From Ruminococcus sp. UBA3855 (lineage in GTDB: Bacteria; Bacillota; Clostridia; Oscillospirales; Ruminococcaceae), in NCBI GenBank assembly GCA_002392545.1, contig DGHF01000157.1:1-22011 (forward strand): DNA of 22,011 nt, written 5' to 3'. The position numbers were made by a program, and so were the translations under genes. Positions 16,557-22,011 of the stretch are shown one piece after another. The number at the start of each line of letters is the position of its first letter. Position 1 is the first letter of the stretch. Under the pieces are notes generated by a model that saw nothing but the letters and a program-made list of their open reading frames with translations, had not been told where the DNA came from and ran no database searches.

Positions 16557-17018
16557 TTATTCCTTTGTTTCCTGTGGGTCAATCACCATCAGAGCCACTT
16601 CTTCGGGTTGATATGTACCGTCCTCCAATTTTGGCAAAAATTTGCTGATGAGTTCGACAGTATCTATAGTATAGCTGACTTGTGCGCCGATGTCGTCGGC
16701 TGTCATATTCTGACTGCTGTACACCTGCCCAAAACGGCACAAAATCAATTTTGTTTCTTCATCCAAGAAAAGACTTCCCACGGGGCTAGCCATATTGATA
16801 ATATTCAGCATCCTTAACACCTTATCGAACATTTTTTCATTGATTTCATGCTGTAACGCAGTGAATACAATAATTGTATTATCGCTGGTATCAACGTGGA
16901 CACTGGCACATTCTCCGCTTTCCAATTCTACGACACAATGAAATACATTTTCAGCGGTTTCATATTTCCAGTTGACATCTTTAAAAAATTGTTCAGTTGC
17001 CTGATAGCCTGTATTCAT
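16557..17018 (-). CDS. small acidic hypothetical protein, possibly YbjN/type III chaperone-like fold
   Basis: The 153-residue protein (begins MNTGYQATEQFFKD) has no signal peptide or membrane segment. An N-terminal helix is followed by alternating short strands (VFHCVVEL, CASVHVD, TIIVFTAL), a helix (KMFDKVLRMLNIIN), strands (GSLFLD, KLILCRF) and a last helix (ADDIGAQVSYTIDTVELISKFL). That order resembles the YbjN/type III secretion chaperone-like fold, but no diagnostic residue confirms it. The ATG at 17016-17018 has AAGGAG 9 nt upstream and lies 4 nt after the stop of the PspA-like gene, so the two are almost certainly co-translated and may interact. Proteobacteria pair a PspA paralogue (YjfJ) with a small DUF2170 protein (YjfI), an analogous arrangement. 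Confidence 0.8.
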   Translation of the reverse strand: MNTGYQATEQFFKDVNWKYETAENVFHCVVELESGECASVHVDTSDNTIIVFTALQHEINEKMFDKVLRMLNIINMASPVGSLFLDEETKLILCRFGQVYSSQNMTADDIGAQVSYTIDTVELISKFLPKLEDGTYQPEEVALMVIDPQETKE

Positions 17019-17022
17019 GATA

Positions 17023-17508
17023 TTATTCTCCTTTTTTGTCGTTGATTTCCTGCATGAGCTTTTCGAGTTCAGAATTGACTTTTGCATCTGTCAAAGTAGC
17101 CTGACAGGCTCTTGCCTCCTTGATTTTGGAGCGGAGGGCATTGACTTGTGCAGTCAATGAGGGAATCTGTGCAGAAACGCTCTCCAATGCTTCTTTACAG
17201 GAGGAAATATCTTCATCTGCGCTGACTTTCTGCATCATGGCATCTCGGGCAGAATCAGAATTCCCCTGAATCAGGGCATTTTTAGCAGTTTCTTCACACT
17301 GGGCAGATTTTCTCTTAGCTTCTGCAAGTTCTTTTTCGGCATTCTGGCTGATAAAATTCACTTTGCTGAGTTCCTGCATGGAATGCTGTAATTCCTGTTC
17401 CAAATCACGGAGAATCTGACGAATCATTTTTTCCGGATGTTCTGCACGGTCAATGAGTTCACGGATATTCATTTTCAGAATCTCACTTGCATGTGAAAAA
17501 TTCTCCAT
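17023..17508 (-). CDS. short PspA/IM30 (Vipp1)-family protein
   Basis: The 161-residue protein is nearly all helical coiled coil. The start (MENFSHASEILKMNIRELIDRAEHPEKMIRQILRDLEQEL) corresponds to the PspA N-terminus, including the conserved AE-x-PEKMI-x-Q segment and the long hairpin. The PspA/IM30 family, bacterial relatives of ESCRT-III, polymerises on stressed membranes. Typical PspA has about 220 residues; this protein stops soon after the region equivalent to the first helical hairpin (EARACQATL) and lacks the later helices. The ATG at 17506-17508 has a GGGGG-type binding site 7 nt upstream. It lies 20 nt after the NUDIX gene. Reduced polymerisation, or filling of the missing part by the next gene's product, is speculation. 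Confidence 0.85.
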   Translation of the reverse strand: MENFSHASEILKMNIRELIDRAEHPEKMIRQILRDLEQELQHSMQELSKVNFISQNAEKELAEAKRKSAQCEETAKNALIQGNSDSARDAMMQKVSADEDISSCKEALESVSAQIPSLTAQVNALRSKIKEARACQATLTDAKVNSELEKLMQEINDKKGE

Positions 17509-17528
17509 AAAAAAGCCCCCTTTTATGA

Positions 17529-18026
17529 TTATTCAAAAACCGCCTTGATACTGTCATAATGCAGGAAAATCCCCTGTCTGGCAAGCTCCTCGATTTCGGA
17601 TTTTTCCGCCAATTTGAACCCCTGCATTTCGGTGAACTGCGGTTTGACGTCCGATTCTTCAAAATCCATGGTAAAGCGGTAAATATCGACAAAATAATTG
17701 TCTCCCTCGCTCTCACGGTGATAGCTGAACATATAACCGCCTTCTTTGGCATTGGCAACATCAAGACCAGTTTCTTCCAGTACTTCACGGCGGACAGCAT
17801 CGGCGGACTCTTCGCCAGCCATGACCCCACCGCCGGAAACTTCCCACCATCCGGCAGCCCAGTGCTTATTTAATGCCCTTTGGGTGATGAGATATTTCCC
17901 GTCTGTTCTGCGGATAACTCCGAGGACAGTCAAATGATAATCTCCTTCTTTCATAGTAAAGTCATTTCTCTGCATGATGCGCCCTGTGCGCTGTTTGTTG
18001 CTGTCGTAAATATCCCAGTATTCCAT
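17529..18026 (-). CDS. NUDIX hydrolase
   Basis: The 165-residue protein has a complete Nudix box at residues 66-88 (G-x5-E-x7-REVLEETGL), whose glutamates bind the catalytic metal. The N-terminus MEYWDIYDSNKQRTGR resembles the isopentenyl-diphosphate isomerase/YfcD branch of the family. The substrate cannot be read from sequence; a nucleotide-diphosphate derivative is the default. It is first in the operon with the PspA-like, YbjN-like and basic proteins, 31 nt from a strong promoter. Its GGAGG lies about 11 nt before the ATG, slightly far but acceptable. Confidence 0.93.
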   Translation of the reverse strand: MEYWDIYDSNKQRTGRIMQRNDFTMKEGDYHLTVLGVIRRTDGKYLITQRALNKHWAAGWWEVSGGGVMAGEESADAVRREVLEETGLDVANAKEGGYMFSYHRESEGDNYFVDIYRFTMDFEESDVKPQFTEMQGFKLAEKSEIEELARQGIFLHYDSIKAVFE

Positions 18027-18063
18027 TTTGGATTAAACCTCCGTTTATAATTTCCTTATTTTT

Positions 18064-18092
18064 ATTGTAACATATTGCAACGAATTTGTCAA
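18064..18092 (-). promoter_or_regulatory. SigA-type promoter for the NUDIX/PspA-like operon
   Basis: On the minus strand TTGACA (complement of 18087-18092), a 17-nt spacer and TACAAT (complement of 18064-18069). It is back to back with the plus-strand promoter, their -35 boxes only 7 bp apart. ATTGCAAC occurs at 18074-18081 in its spacer and again at 18092-18099 between the two -35 boxes. Confidence 0.85.
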
Positions 18093-18109
18093 TTGCAACT
18101 TGACAAATT
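18083..18109. repeat. perfect inverted repeat holding both divergent -35 boxes, candidate operator
   Basis: AATTTGTCAA (18083-18092) and TTGACAAATT (18100-18109) are perfect 10-bp inverted arms around TTGCAAC (18093-18099). Each arm contains one TTGACA -35 hexamer, so the symmetry exceeds what two -35 boxes alone require by four bases per arm. A dimeric regulator bound here would block or control both operons at once. Confidence 0.6.
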
Positions 18110-18128
18110 TTGAAGTTTGTAGTATGAT
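18100..18128 (+). promoter_or_regulatory. SigA-type promoter for the C39 peptidase-Fur pair
   Basis: TTGACA at 18100-18105, a 17-nt spacer and TATGAT at 18123-18128. The predicted start near 18135 gives a leader of about 26 nt to the GTG start. Confidence 0.85.
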
Positions 18129-18160
18129 TGAGATAGTAAAATCATAAGGGAGGAATATTT

Positions 18161-19069
18161 GTGCATCCTATTTTGCAAGGAATGCGGAAATTTGTAGAAA
18201 TCGCTTTCACCTGTGCCGCCGGCACGCTCATGCTTTCCATTCCGGGGGCTGTCATGCATTACACCTCGGCAAAGGATTTTCAACCGGCATCGAAAACCAT
18301 TCAGGCATCTGTTGAGGGAGAACCGCAGAAATTTTTTTCTGCCTCTTCTGAATCCGTCGCTGAAACACTCACCGAACCCACTACCGAAGCCCCCACGGAA
18401 GAAACAACAGAAGCCTTCACCGAAGCAGTATTTCCCGAACCGAAAATGATGGTTCTGGATGTGCCCTATTATGCGCAAAGAGATTTGGGAATGCCGACAG
18501 GCTGTGAACTGGTCAGTGCCAAAATGGTTCTTGATTATTATTGTCCCGAAGAAGTGCCAATGGGCGGACTGATAGTGAATGTCCGCTGTGACAAACCAGA
18601 AGAAATTGACGGTGAAACGTGCGCAAAGCATCCTTCACAGGCATTTATCGGACATCCGTCATTGTCTTCCAGTTTCGGATGTTTTGCGCCTGTCATCGTC
18701 AACCTGATGAATCTGTATTTACCAGAGGGATATGAAGCAGTTGACGTGACAGACAAGCCCCTTGACGAACTGGAAAATTATATTTCCCAAGGGATTCCGG
18801 TTTTGGTATGGGCGACAATTGATATGTCCCCAACGTTTGAAAGTATCGGCTGGTATCTCAAAGACGACAAGGGCGGAAAAACGGATGAATGGTATTTCTG
18901 GAAATCCAATGAACATTGTTTAGTACTGACTGGTTATGATGATACGTATTATTATTTCAATGACCCCAATTCGTGGACAAGCAACACCAGATATGAAAAA
19001 GACCTCGTGAAGCTCAGACACGAGGAAGTAGGGAATTACAGCGTTGTCGTATTGCCGAAAAATCGCTGA
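18161..19069 (+). CDS. exported C39-like cysteine peptidase
   Basis: The 302-residue protein has an N-terminal signal or anchor helix at about 10-33, then a Thr/Glu/Pro-rich linker (about 66-90, with TEPTTEAPTEETTEA), then a papain-like domain of the C39_2 type. Catalytic residues are visible: Cys115 (PTGCELVSA), His252 (EHCLVLTGYDD) and Asn267/Asp268 (YFNDPN). The domain should act outside the membrane, perhaps on cell-wall or peptide substrates. There is no ABC transporter nearby, so it is not the bacteriocin-maturing arrangement. The start is GTG at 18161 with AAGGGAGGA (18146-18154) 6 nt upstream. The Fur-family gene follows after 15 nt. The linker composition is typical of surface proteins of Ruminococcus-like bacteria. 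Confidence 0.92.
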   Translation: MHPILQGMRKFVEIAFTCAAGTLMLSIPGAVMHYTSAKDFQPASKTIQASVEGEPQKFFSASSESVAETLTEPTTEAPTEETTEAFTEAVFPEPKMMVLDVPYYAQRDLGMPTGCELVSAKMVLDYYCPEEVPMGGLIVNVRCDKPEEIDGETCAKHPSQAFIGHPSLSSSFGCFAPVIVNLMNLYLPEGYEAVDVTDKPLDELENYISQGIPVLVWATIDMSPTFESIGWYLKDDKGGKTDEWYFWKSNEHCLVLTGYDDTYYYFNDPNSWTSNTRYEKDLVKLRHEEVGNYSVVVLPKNR

Positions 19070-19084
19070 AAAGGAGGATATTTC

Positions 19085-19516
19085 ATGAAATCGTCAGGCA
19101 GTTACAAAACCAAGCAAAAAGAACAGATTATGCAGTATCTGATTGAACATTCCGGCGAACACATCACAGCGCAGGAATTGTCCCATCATCTGGAAACGGA
19201 CGGTATTCATATCGGGACTGCGACAATTTACCGCTTTCTTGACCAGCTTGTCACGGATGGGACATTACGGAAATATACCATTGATTCCCGCACCTGCGCT
19301 TGTTATGAGTATCTCCCCCACCAGCATGAATGCAGTAAACACTTTCACTTGAAATGCACCGAGTGCGGAAAGCTCTATCATGTGACCTGTGAGCATTTAG
19401 CCGGACTGGAAGAACATATTTTAGAACATCACGGTTTCCAGATAGACCAGTCAAAGACGGTGCTTTATGGCATTTGTGCGCTCTGCCGAGATGCGGACAA
19501 AGAAGACGGAATATAA
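19085..19516 (+). CDS. Fur-family metal-dependent transcriptional regulator
   Basis: The 143-residue protein has an N-terminal winged helix (about 1-78, with TAQELSHHLE and a recognition helix IGTATIYRFLDQL). The C-terminal dimerisation domain carries a structural zinc site of two CxxC pairs, Cys91/Cys94 (CTECGK) and Cys131/Cys134 (CALC). Candidate regulatory metal ligands are His86, His88, His99 and His115/His116. It could be Fur, Zur or PerR type; the His-rich FHLKCTECGKLYHV region fits Zur or Fur, and sequence alone does not decide. AAGGAGG lies 8 nt before the ATG, and it is co-transcribed with the C39 peptidase. No transporter gene, the usual target, is in the window. Confidence 0.93.
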   Translation: MKSSGSYKTKQKEQIMQYLIEHSGEHITAQELSHHLETDGIHIGTATIYRFLDQLVTDGTLRKYTIDSRTCACYEYLPHQHECSKHFHLKCTECGKLYHVTCEHLAGLEEHILEHHGFQIDQSKTVLYGICALCRDADKEDGI

Positions 19517-19602
19517 ATTTTAATCGGGGCGGTGTCGTCGGCTTCGAGCGGAATTCTGTGGTATTCATGAGGGCTGTAAATGCGGATGATTTCTTTCTGC
19601 AT
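19465..19602 (-). CDS. possible 45-residue protein overlapping the fur 3' end
   Basis: The ATG at 19600-19602 is preceded by AGGGAG about 9 nt upstream, which directly follows the stop codon of the 179-residue gene. It opens a frame of 45 codons (begins MQKEIIRIYSPHEYHRIP) ending at 19465. Its last 17 codons, counting the stop, lie antisense to the 3' end of the Fur gene. The first 32 residues look protein-like; the remainder, inside fur, does not. It may be a genuine small protein co-translated with the upstream gene, or the truncated remnant of a longer gene. I recognise no family. Confidence 0.45.
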   Translation of the reverse strand: MQKEIIRIYSPHEYHRIPLEADDTAPIKIYIPSSLSASRQSAQMP

Positions 19603-19616
19603 GGTGATTCACTCCC

Positions 19617-20156
19617 TTAGAGATATGGTGTAATTCTGTCGAGGTATTCTTTTTCGTGGGCAATAATTTTCTCACCCTGCGCCTTTAATTCAGACGGAAT
19701 ATTCGGGTTGTGGTTCAAAAGCTGATGCAACTGCACCATTCCCATGTTAGTCCCTTCAACAGCTAATTTTGCAGCTTTTTCAGTGGTCATTCCGGTTTTC
19801 GCCTTCATCTTCACAATCATATCACTGTAAAAAGTCGCCATTTTCCCGTTTTCAAGGGGTTCGAGAAAAATTTCTGCCATCTGCTGTTTAATGTCTCGCT
19901 TCTGGTCTTCGTAATAATTACGCTGTGTAAAGAGTTCACGGCGTAATTTCATATTTTCCACTTCCTGCAAGAGGGTACTCAGACTGGATGCCCCGACACA
20001 AGCATTCTTGTAAAATCCGCTCAGGACGTTTTCAACAGGGTTTTCCGTCGTGTGCTGAATTTCCTCCATACAGGAATTTTGAGTTTCTGAATTTTCAGAA
20101 CTGGTATTTTCCATACCCATATTTTCCATCATATTTTCAATGATATTATTATCCAT
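19617..20156 (-). CDS. uncharacterised helical protein with a Met/Asn/Glu-rich N-terminus
   Basis: The 179-residue protein starts with a low-complexity stretch rich in Met, Asn, Glu and Ser (about 1-45), then a helical domain. Segments FYKNACVGASSLSTLL, LRRELFTQRNYYEDQKRDI, KMATFYSDMIVKMKAKTG and KAAKLAVEGTNMGMVQLHQLL suggest a four-helix bundle like a family of small clostridial proteins of unknown function with a ferritin-like outline. I see no complete di-iron ligand set, so metal binding is not claimed. The ATG at 20154-20156 has AAAGGAG (8 nt). No promoter is convincing in the shared upstream region. A 45-codon ORF follows 14 nt after its stop. Confidence 0.8.
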   Translation of the reverse strand: MDNNIIENMMENMGMENTSSENSETQNSCMEEIQHTTENPVENVLSGFYKNACVGASSLSTLLQEVENMKLRRELFTQRNYYEDQKRDIKQQMAEIFLEPLENGKMATFYSDMIVKMKAKTGMTTEKAAKLAVEGTNMGMVQLHQLLNHNPNIPSELKAQGEKIIAHEKEYLDRITPYL

Positions 20157-20256
20157 ACTGCAAGCTCCTTTCTTGATTTGCTGACAATTTCATTATGTGG
20201 TCTTTCGGGAGCATGATACATGGAAAAATATGGATTTTTTTCAAATGAGGTCATCT

Positions 20257-20760
20257 ATGAAAAATTGCATCAAAATATTAGGGTTTGCTTTATTGGCGGA
20301 AGCATTGACACTTTTTGTCAATCTGACACTGTCTTTCTCAGGGAGTGCATTCATGAGGATGCTATGCAGTGCGTGTACAGTGGGGATTCTGTGCGGACTG
20401 ATGGCACAAGGGGGCTATTCTATCGGGAATATTGACCGCAAAGCAAAGAAAACTTTCCATTTTGGAAAAGCGTTTTTGTTAGGGCTATGGGGTTCAGCTC
20501 CTTATTTCATTCTGACAATTGCCCTGATACTCTCCAAAAACGGCATGATTTCAGATAATTATTACCGCTATTATAAATTATTATGTGCGCCCTTTTTAGC
20601 GGTCTGCAATCTGATTTCGGACGGCATCAGCAGTTCGGGAGTTTCCGCCATGGGAATTATTGTATTATTGATACTGTGCTGTCTGCCGTGCATTTCAATT
20701 ATGATTGCTTACAAAATCAGCATTCAGGGAAAAGCGATTGAAGACGTGATGTATCACTGA
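20257..20760 (+). CDS. integral membrane protein, hypothetical
   Basis: The 167-residue protein (begins MKNCIKILGFALL) has about four hydrophobic segments, near 5-25, 30-52, 70-92 and 130-155, with a basic loop (IDRKAKKTFHFGK) near 58-70. No family is recognised. Several starts are possible in this frame: GTG at 20197 and ATG at 20230, 20245 and 20257. I chose 20257 because GAGG (20247-20250) lies 6 nt before it. A stronger GGGAG (20207-20211) serves an ATG at 20220 in another frame, discussed as a finding. It is transcribed divergently from the 179-residue gene and ends at a bidirectional terminator. Confidence 0.75.
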   Translation: MKNCIKILGFALLAEALTLFVNLTLSFSGSAFMRMLCSACTVGILCGLMAQGGYSIGNIDRKAKKTFHFGKAFLLGLWGSAPYFILTIALILSKNGMISDNYYRYYKLLCAPFLAVCNLISDGISSSGVSAMGIIVLLILCCLPCISIMIAYKISIQGKAIEDVMYH

Positions 20761-20768
20761 AAAAAATT

Positions 20769-20795
20769 CCCCTGCTTCCTTTTCGGAAACAGGGG
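20769..20795. terminator. bidirectional terminator between convergent genes
   Basis: The stem CCCCTG/CAGGGG, a C-A mismatch and TTCC/GGAA close a 5-nt loop. T-rich tracts follow on both strands (ATAATTTTATTTTTT on plus, GAATTTTTTT on minus). It ends the membrane protein gene (stop at 20760) and the NADAR gene (stop at 20802). Confidence 0.88.
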
Positions 20796-20801
20796 ATAAT
20801 T

Positions 20802-21278
20802 TTATTTTTTCCGCAGTTCATCACGCACCAGCATCAACGCAAATCCTAACAGATTCTGACCTTTCCAGTTATCCAGATTCTGATAATTCTGTTTCAGGGA
20901 AAGACCAATTCCCCAAATGCAATCAGAAACAGCGCATTCCGCTAAGATATTTTCACCAGTCGCAAGCAGTAACTCTTTCAATTTGTCATTCTGTGAGAAT
21001 TTCGCCAATAGTCCACGATAAATCACAACTTGTCTGACACCATTCCAAATAGTATCATGATAGTTTCTGACTTTTCGCCCAAGGGCTTTGATTTTCGCCA
21101 CATCATCTGTATTCCGGATTTTGGAAGCAATCGCATCATCATGAAAACAGATTGCCTTCTGATACATCATATATTGTTCCATTGATGTGAATTTGATACC
21201 GTCAGCCACGAAATCTGACAGATACCAGTTACTCAAATAGCCGTGAGGGTCTTCGGGGTTGTGAAATCCAATTACCAT
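20802..21278 (-). CDS. NADAR domain protein (YbiA/RibX family)
   Basis: The 158-residue protein matches the NADAR family end to end: GYLSNWY near the start, FTSMEQYMMYQKA (Glu34 and Lys41), WNGVRQVV, KFSQNDKLKELLLATG, and CAVSDCIWGIGLS. YbiA-like members are N-glycosidases acting on riboflavin-pathway intermediates, and other NADAR proteins have been tied to ADP-ribose and NAD chemistry, including phage defence contexts. Which applies here cannot be read from sequence. The ATG at 21276-21278 has AAAGGAG (8 nt) and starts 13 nt after the DUF2461 stop, so the two form an operon. Confidence 0.9.
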   Translation of the reverse strand: MVIGFHNPEDPHGYLSNWYLSDFVADGIKFTSMEQYMMYQKAICFHDDAIASKIRNTDDVAKIKALGRKVRNYHDTIWNGVRQVVIYRGLLAKFSQNDKLKELLLATGENILAECAVSDCIWGIGLSLKQNYQNLDNWKGQNLLGFALMLVRDELRKK

Positions 21279-21291
21279 GATATTCACTCCT

Positions 21292-22011
21292 TTACCACAT
21301 AAAATCATGTTTAGGGGCTTGCACCATATGGGGGATATTGGAACGCTCTTCTTTTGGTGCAGGGGAATCTTTCATAGCCTGATATTCCTGCATCAGGTTG
21401 TACAAATATTCATAAATGGGATAGCATTTCTGCAATACGTCCGCAACATCCTGCAAAAATCCATCTGAATACAATTTTCCCCCAATCGGACAAACTTCTT
21501 TTACTTCCAAGCTTTTCTTTTTGAAAAACGGCAATAATTCCGGATTTTGGCAGGGTTTCGCCCGTTTGTATTCGTCACCAGTCAAAACAAGTTCAAATTG
21601 TTCCAAAGTCTTGATAATCTCCTGAAAAGGCTGTGCATCTTCAGAAATAGCATCACGAAAATACTGCATGAATGCTGGTTCAGGGGTTGCAATCCGGAAA
21701 CCATAACAAGCCCCCTCCGGTGACAACTCCAGAAATAAAGTCGGGGTTTTGTTCCACCATTCCGCAGGATGACGGATATAAATATACATGGTGTCACGGT
21801 AATGCAGATACGGCGGAAAATTCGCATCCTTGTAAATTCGTGCAGATTTCCACATCATATCGGGAATATCTTGATAGGGTTCGAAAAGTAATTCGCCCAT
21901 CTGTTTCAAGGGCGCATCCACTTTCTCAAGATAAATGCTTTTATGCTGTTCAAACCATTCTTTATTGTTATTCGCACGGATTCCGGCTAAAAAGTCGGTC
22001 AGTTCCGGTGT
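21292..22011 (-). CDS. DUF2461 family protein, 5' end beyond the window
   Basis: The frame is open from the stop at 21292 to the last base of the window, giving 239 residues, with the start outside. A GTG at 21921 is internal, not the start, because the residues before it match the DUF2461 N-terminus: TDFLAGIRANNNKEWFEQHK, the LxxLxxNNxxxWFxxHK motif. Further family marks are RIYKDANFPPYLHYRDTMY and LELSPEGACYGFR. DUF2461 proteins are widespread, about 220-240 residues, and have no established function. The chain is somewhat diverged, with a proline-rich C-terminal tail (SPAPKEERSNIPHM). It is followed by the NADAR gene. Confidence 0.88.
   Translation of the reverse strand, partial: TPELTDFLAGIRANNNKEWFEQHKSIYLEKVDAPLKQMGELLFEPYQDIPDMMWKSARIYKDANFPPYLHYRDTMYIYIRHPAEWWNKTPTLFLELSPEGACYGFRIATPEPAFMQYFRDAISEDAQPFQEIIKTLEQFELVLTGDEYKRAKPCQNPELLPFFKKKSLEVKEVCPIGGKLYSDGFLQDVADVLQKCYPIYEYLYNLMQEYQAMKDSPAPKEERSNIPHMVQAPKHDFMW

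Noticed and set aside
18089..18631. 180-codon minus-strand open frame over the C39 gene
   Set aside because: It runs through the divergent promoter region and is Cys/Phe/Arg-rich, an artefact opposite the Thr/Glu/Pro linker.
18161..19069. Bacteriocin processing system around the C39-like peptidase
   Set aside because: No ABC transporter domains, no double-glycine leader peptide gene and no immunity gene nearby; the domain is the stand-alone C39_2 type.
21292..21921. DUF2461 gene starting at the internal GTG (21921)
   Set aside because: The 30 codons upstream to the window edge match the conserved family N-terminus, so the start lies outside the window.
1..22011. CRISPR array, insertion sequences, tRNA or prophage
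   Set aside because: No regularly spaced direct repeats, transposase motifs, cloverleaf sequences or phage structural genes were recognised on either strand.

Overview
The window is a stretch of chromosome from a Gram-positive, low- to mid-GC member of the Clostridia, most likely Ruminococcus-like (Oscillospiraceae). Three things point there. One ORF fuses IspH to a four-repeat ribosomal protein S1, a known clostridial arrangement. PurL is the long single-chain type. The signals are SigA-type promoters (TTGACA-17-TATAAT, often with an extended TGn -10) and strong AAAGGAG ribosome binding sites. No tRNA, rRNA, insertion sequence, prophage or CRISPR array was seen. Genes are densely packed: the longest gene-free gaps are about 180 nt (189-368) and 214 nt (5569-5782), and both hold promoters or terminators.

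Layout. (1) 1-4123: a truncated minus-strand gene of unknown function and a monocistronic purL, read from back-to-back promoters; purL ends at a strong bidirectional hairpin. (2) 4147-5700: pyruvate kinase (minus), with its own promoter and an upstream 23-bp near-palindrome. (3) 5740-15235: a probable nine-gene minus-strand operon. In transcription order it runs uppP, ftsK/spoIIIE, a ComEC-like metallo-beta-lactamase-fold hydrolase, a two-helix membrane protein, a DUF3006 protein, an HI0933/BaiN-type flavoprotein, cmk, plsC and ispH-rpsA. Gaps are -4 to about 39 nt and it closes with a clear terminator. It mixes envelope lipid genes (undecaprenyl phosphate recycling, phosphatidate synthesis, isoprenoid precursors), chromosome translocation, CMP kinase and ribosomal protein S1. 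(4) 15284-16153: tepA, a cytosolic ClpP-fold protease, with its own promoter. (5) 16178-18092: a minus-strand operon for a NUDIX hydrolase, a short PspA/IM30-like coiled coil, a small protein possibly of YbjN/type III chaperone fold, and a very basic 105-aa protein. (6) 18083-19516: the divergent plus-strand pair of an exported C39-like cysteine peptidase and a Fur-family metalloregulator. The two operons share a symmetric promoter in which both -35 boxes sit in the arms of a perfect 10-bp inverted repeat. (7) 19465-20760: an uncharacterised helical protein with a tiny downstream ORF (minus) and a plus-strand membrane protein. (8) 20769-22011: a NADAR-domain protein and, running off the window end, a DUF2461 protein (minus).

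Most of the window is housekeeping. The least understood parts are the PspA-short/YbjN-like/NUDIX cassette facing the C39 peptidase-Fur pair, the MBL/2-TM/DUF3006 trio, and the DUF2461-NADAR pair. I found no convincing wholly new system. The strongest new-looking signal is the symmetric divergent promoter at 18064-18128 and the gene pairing it controls.
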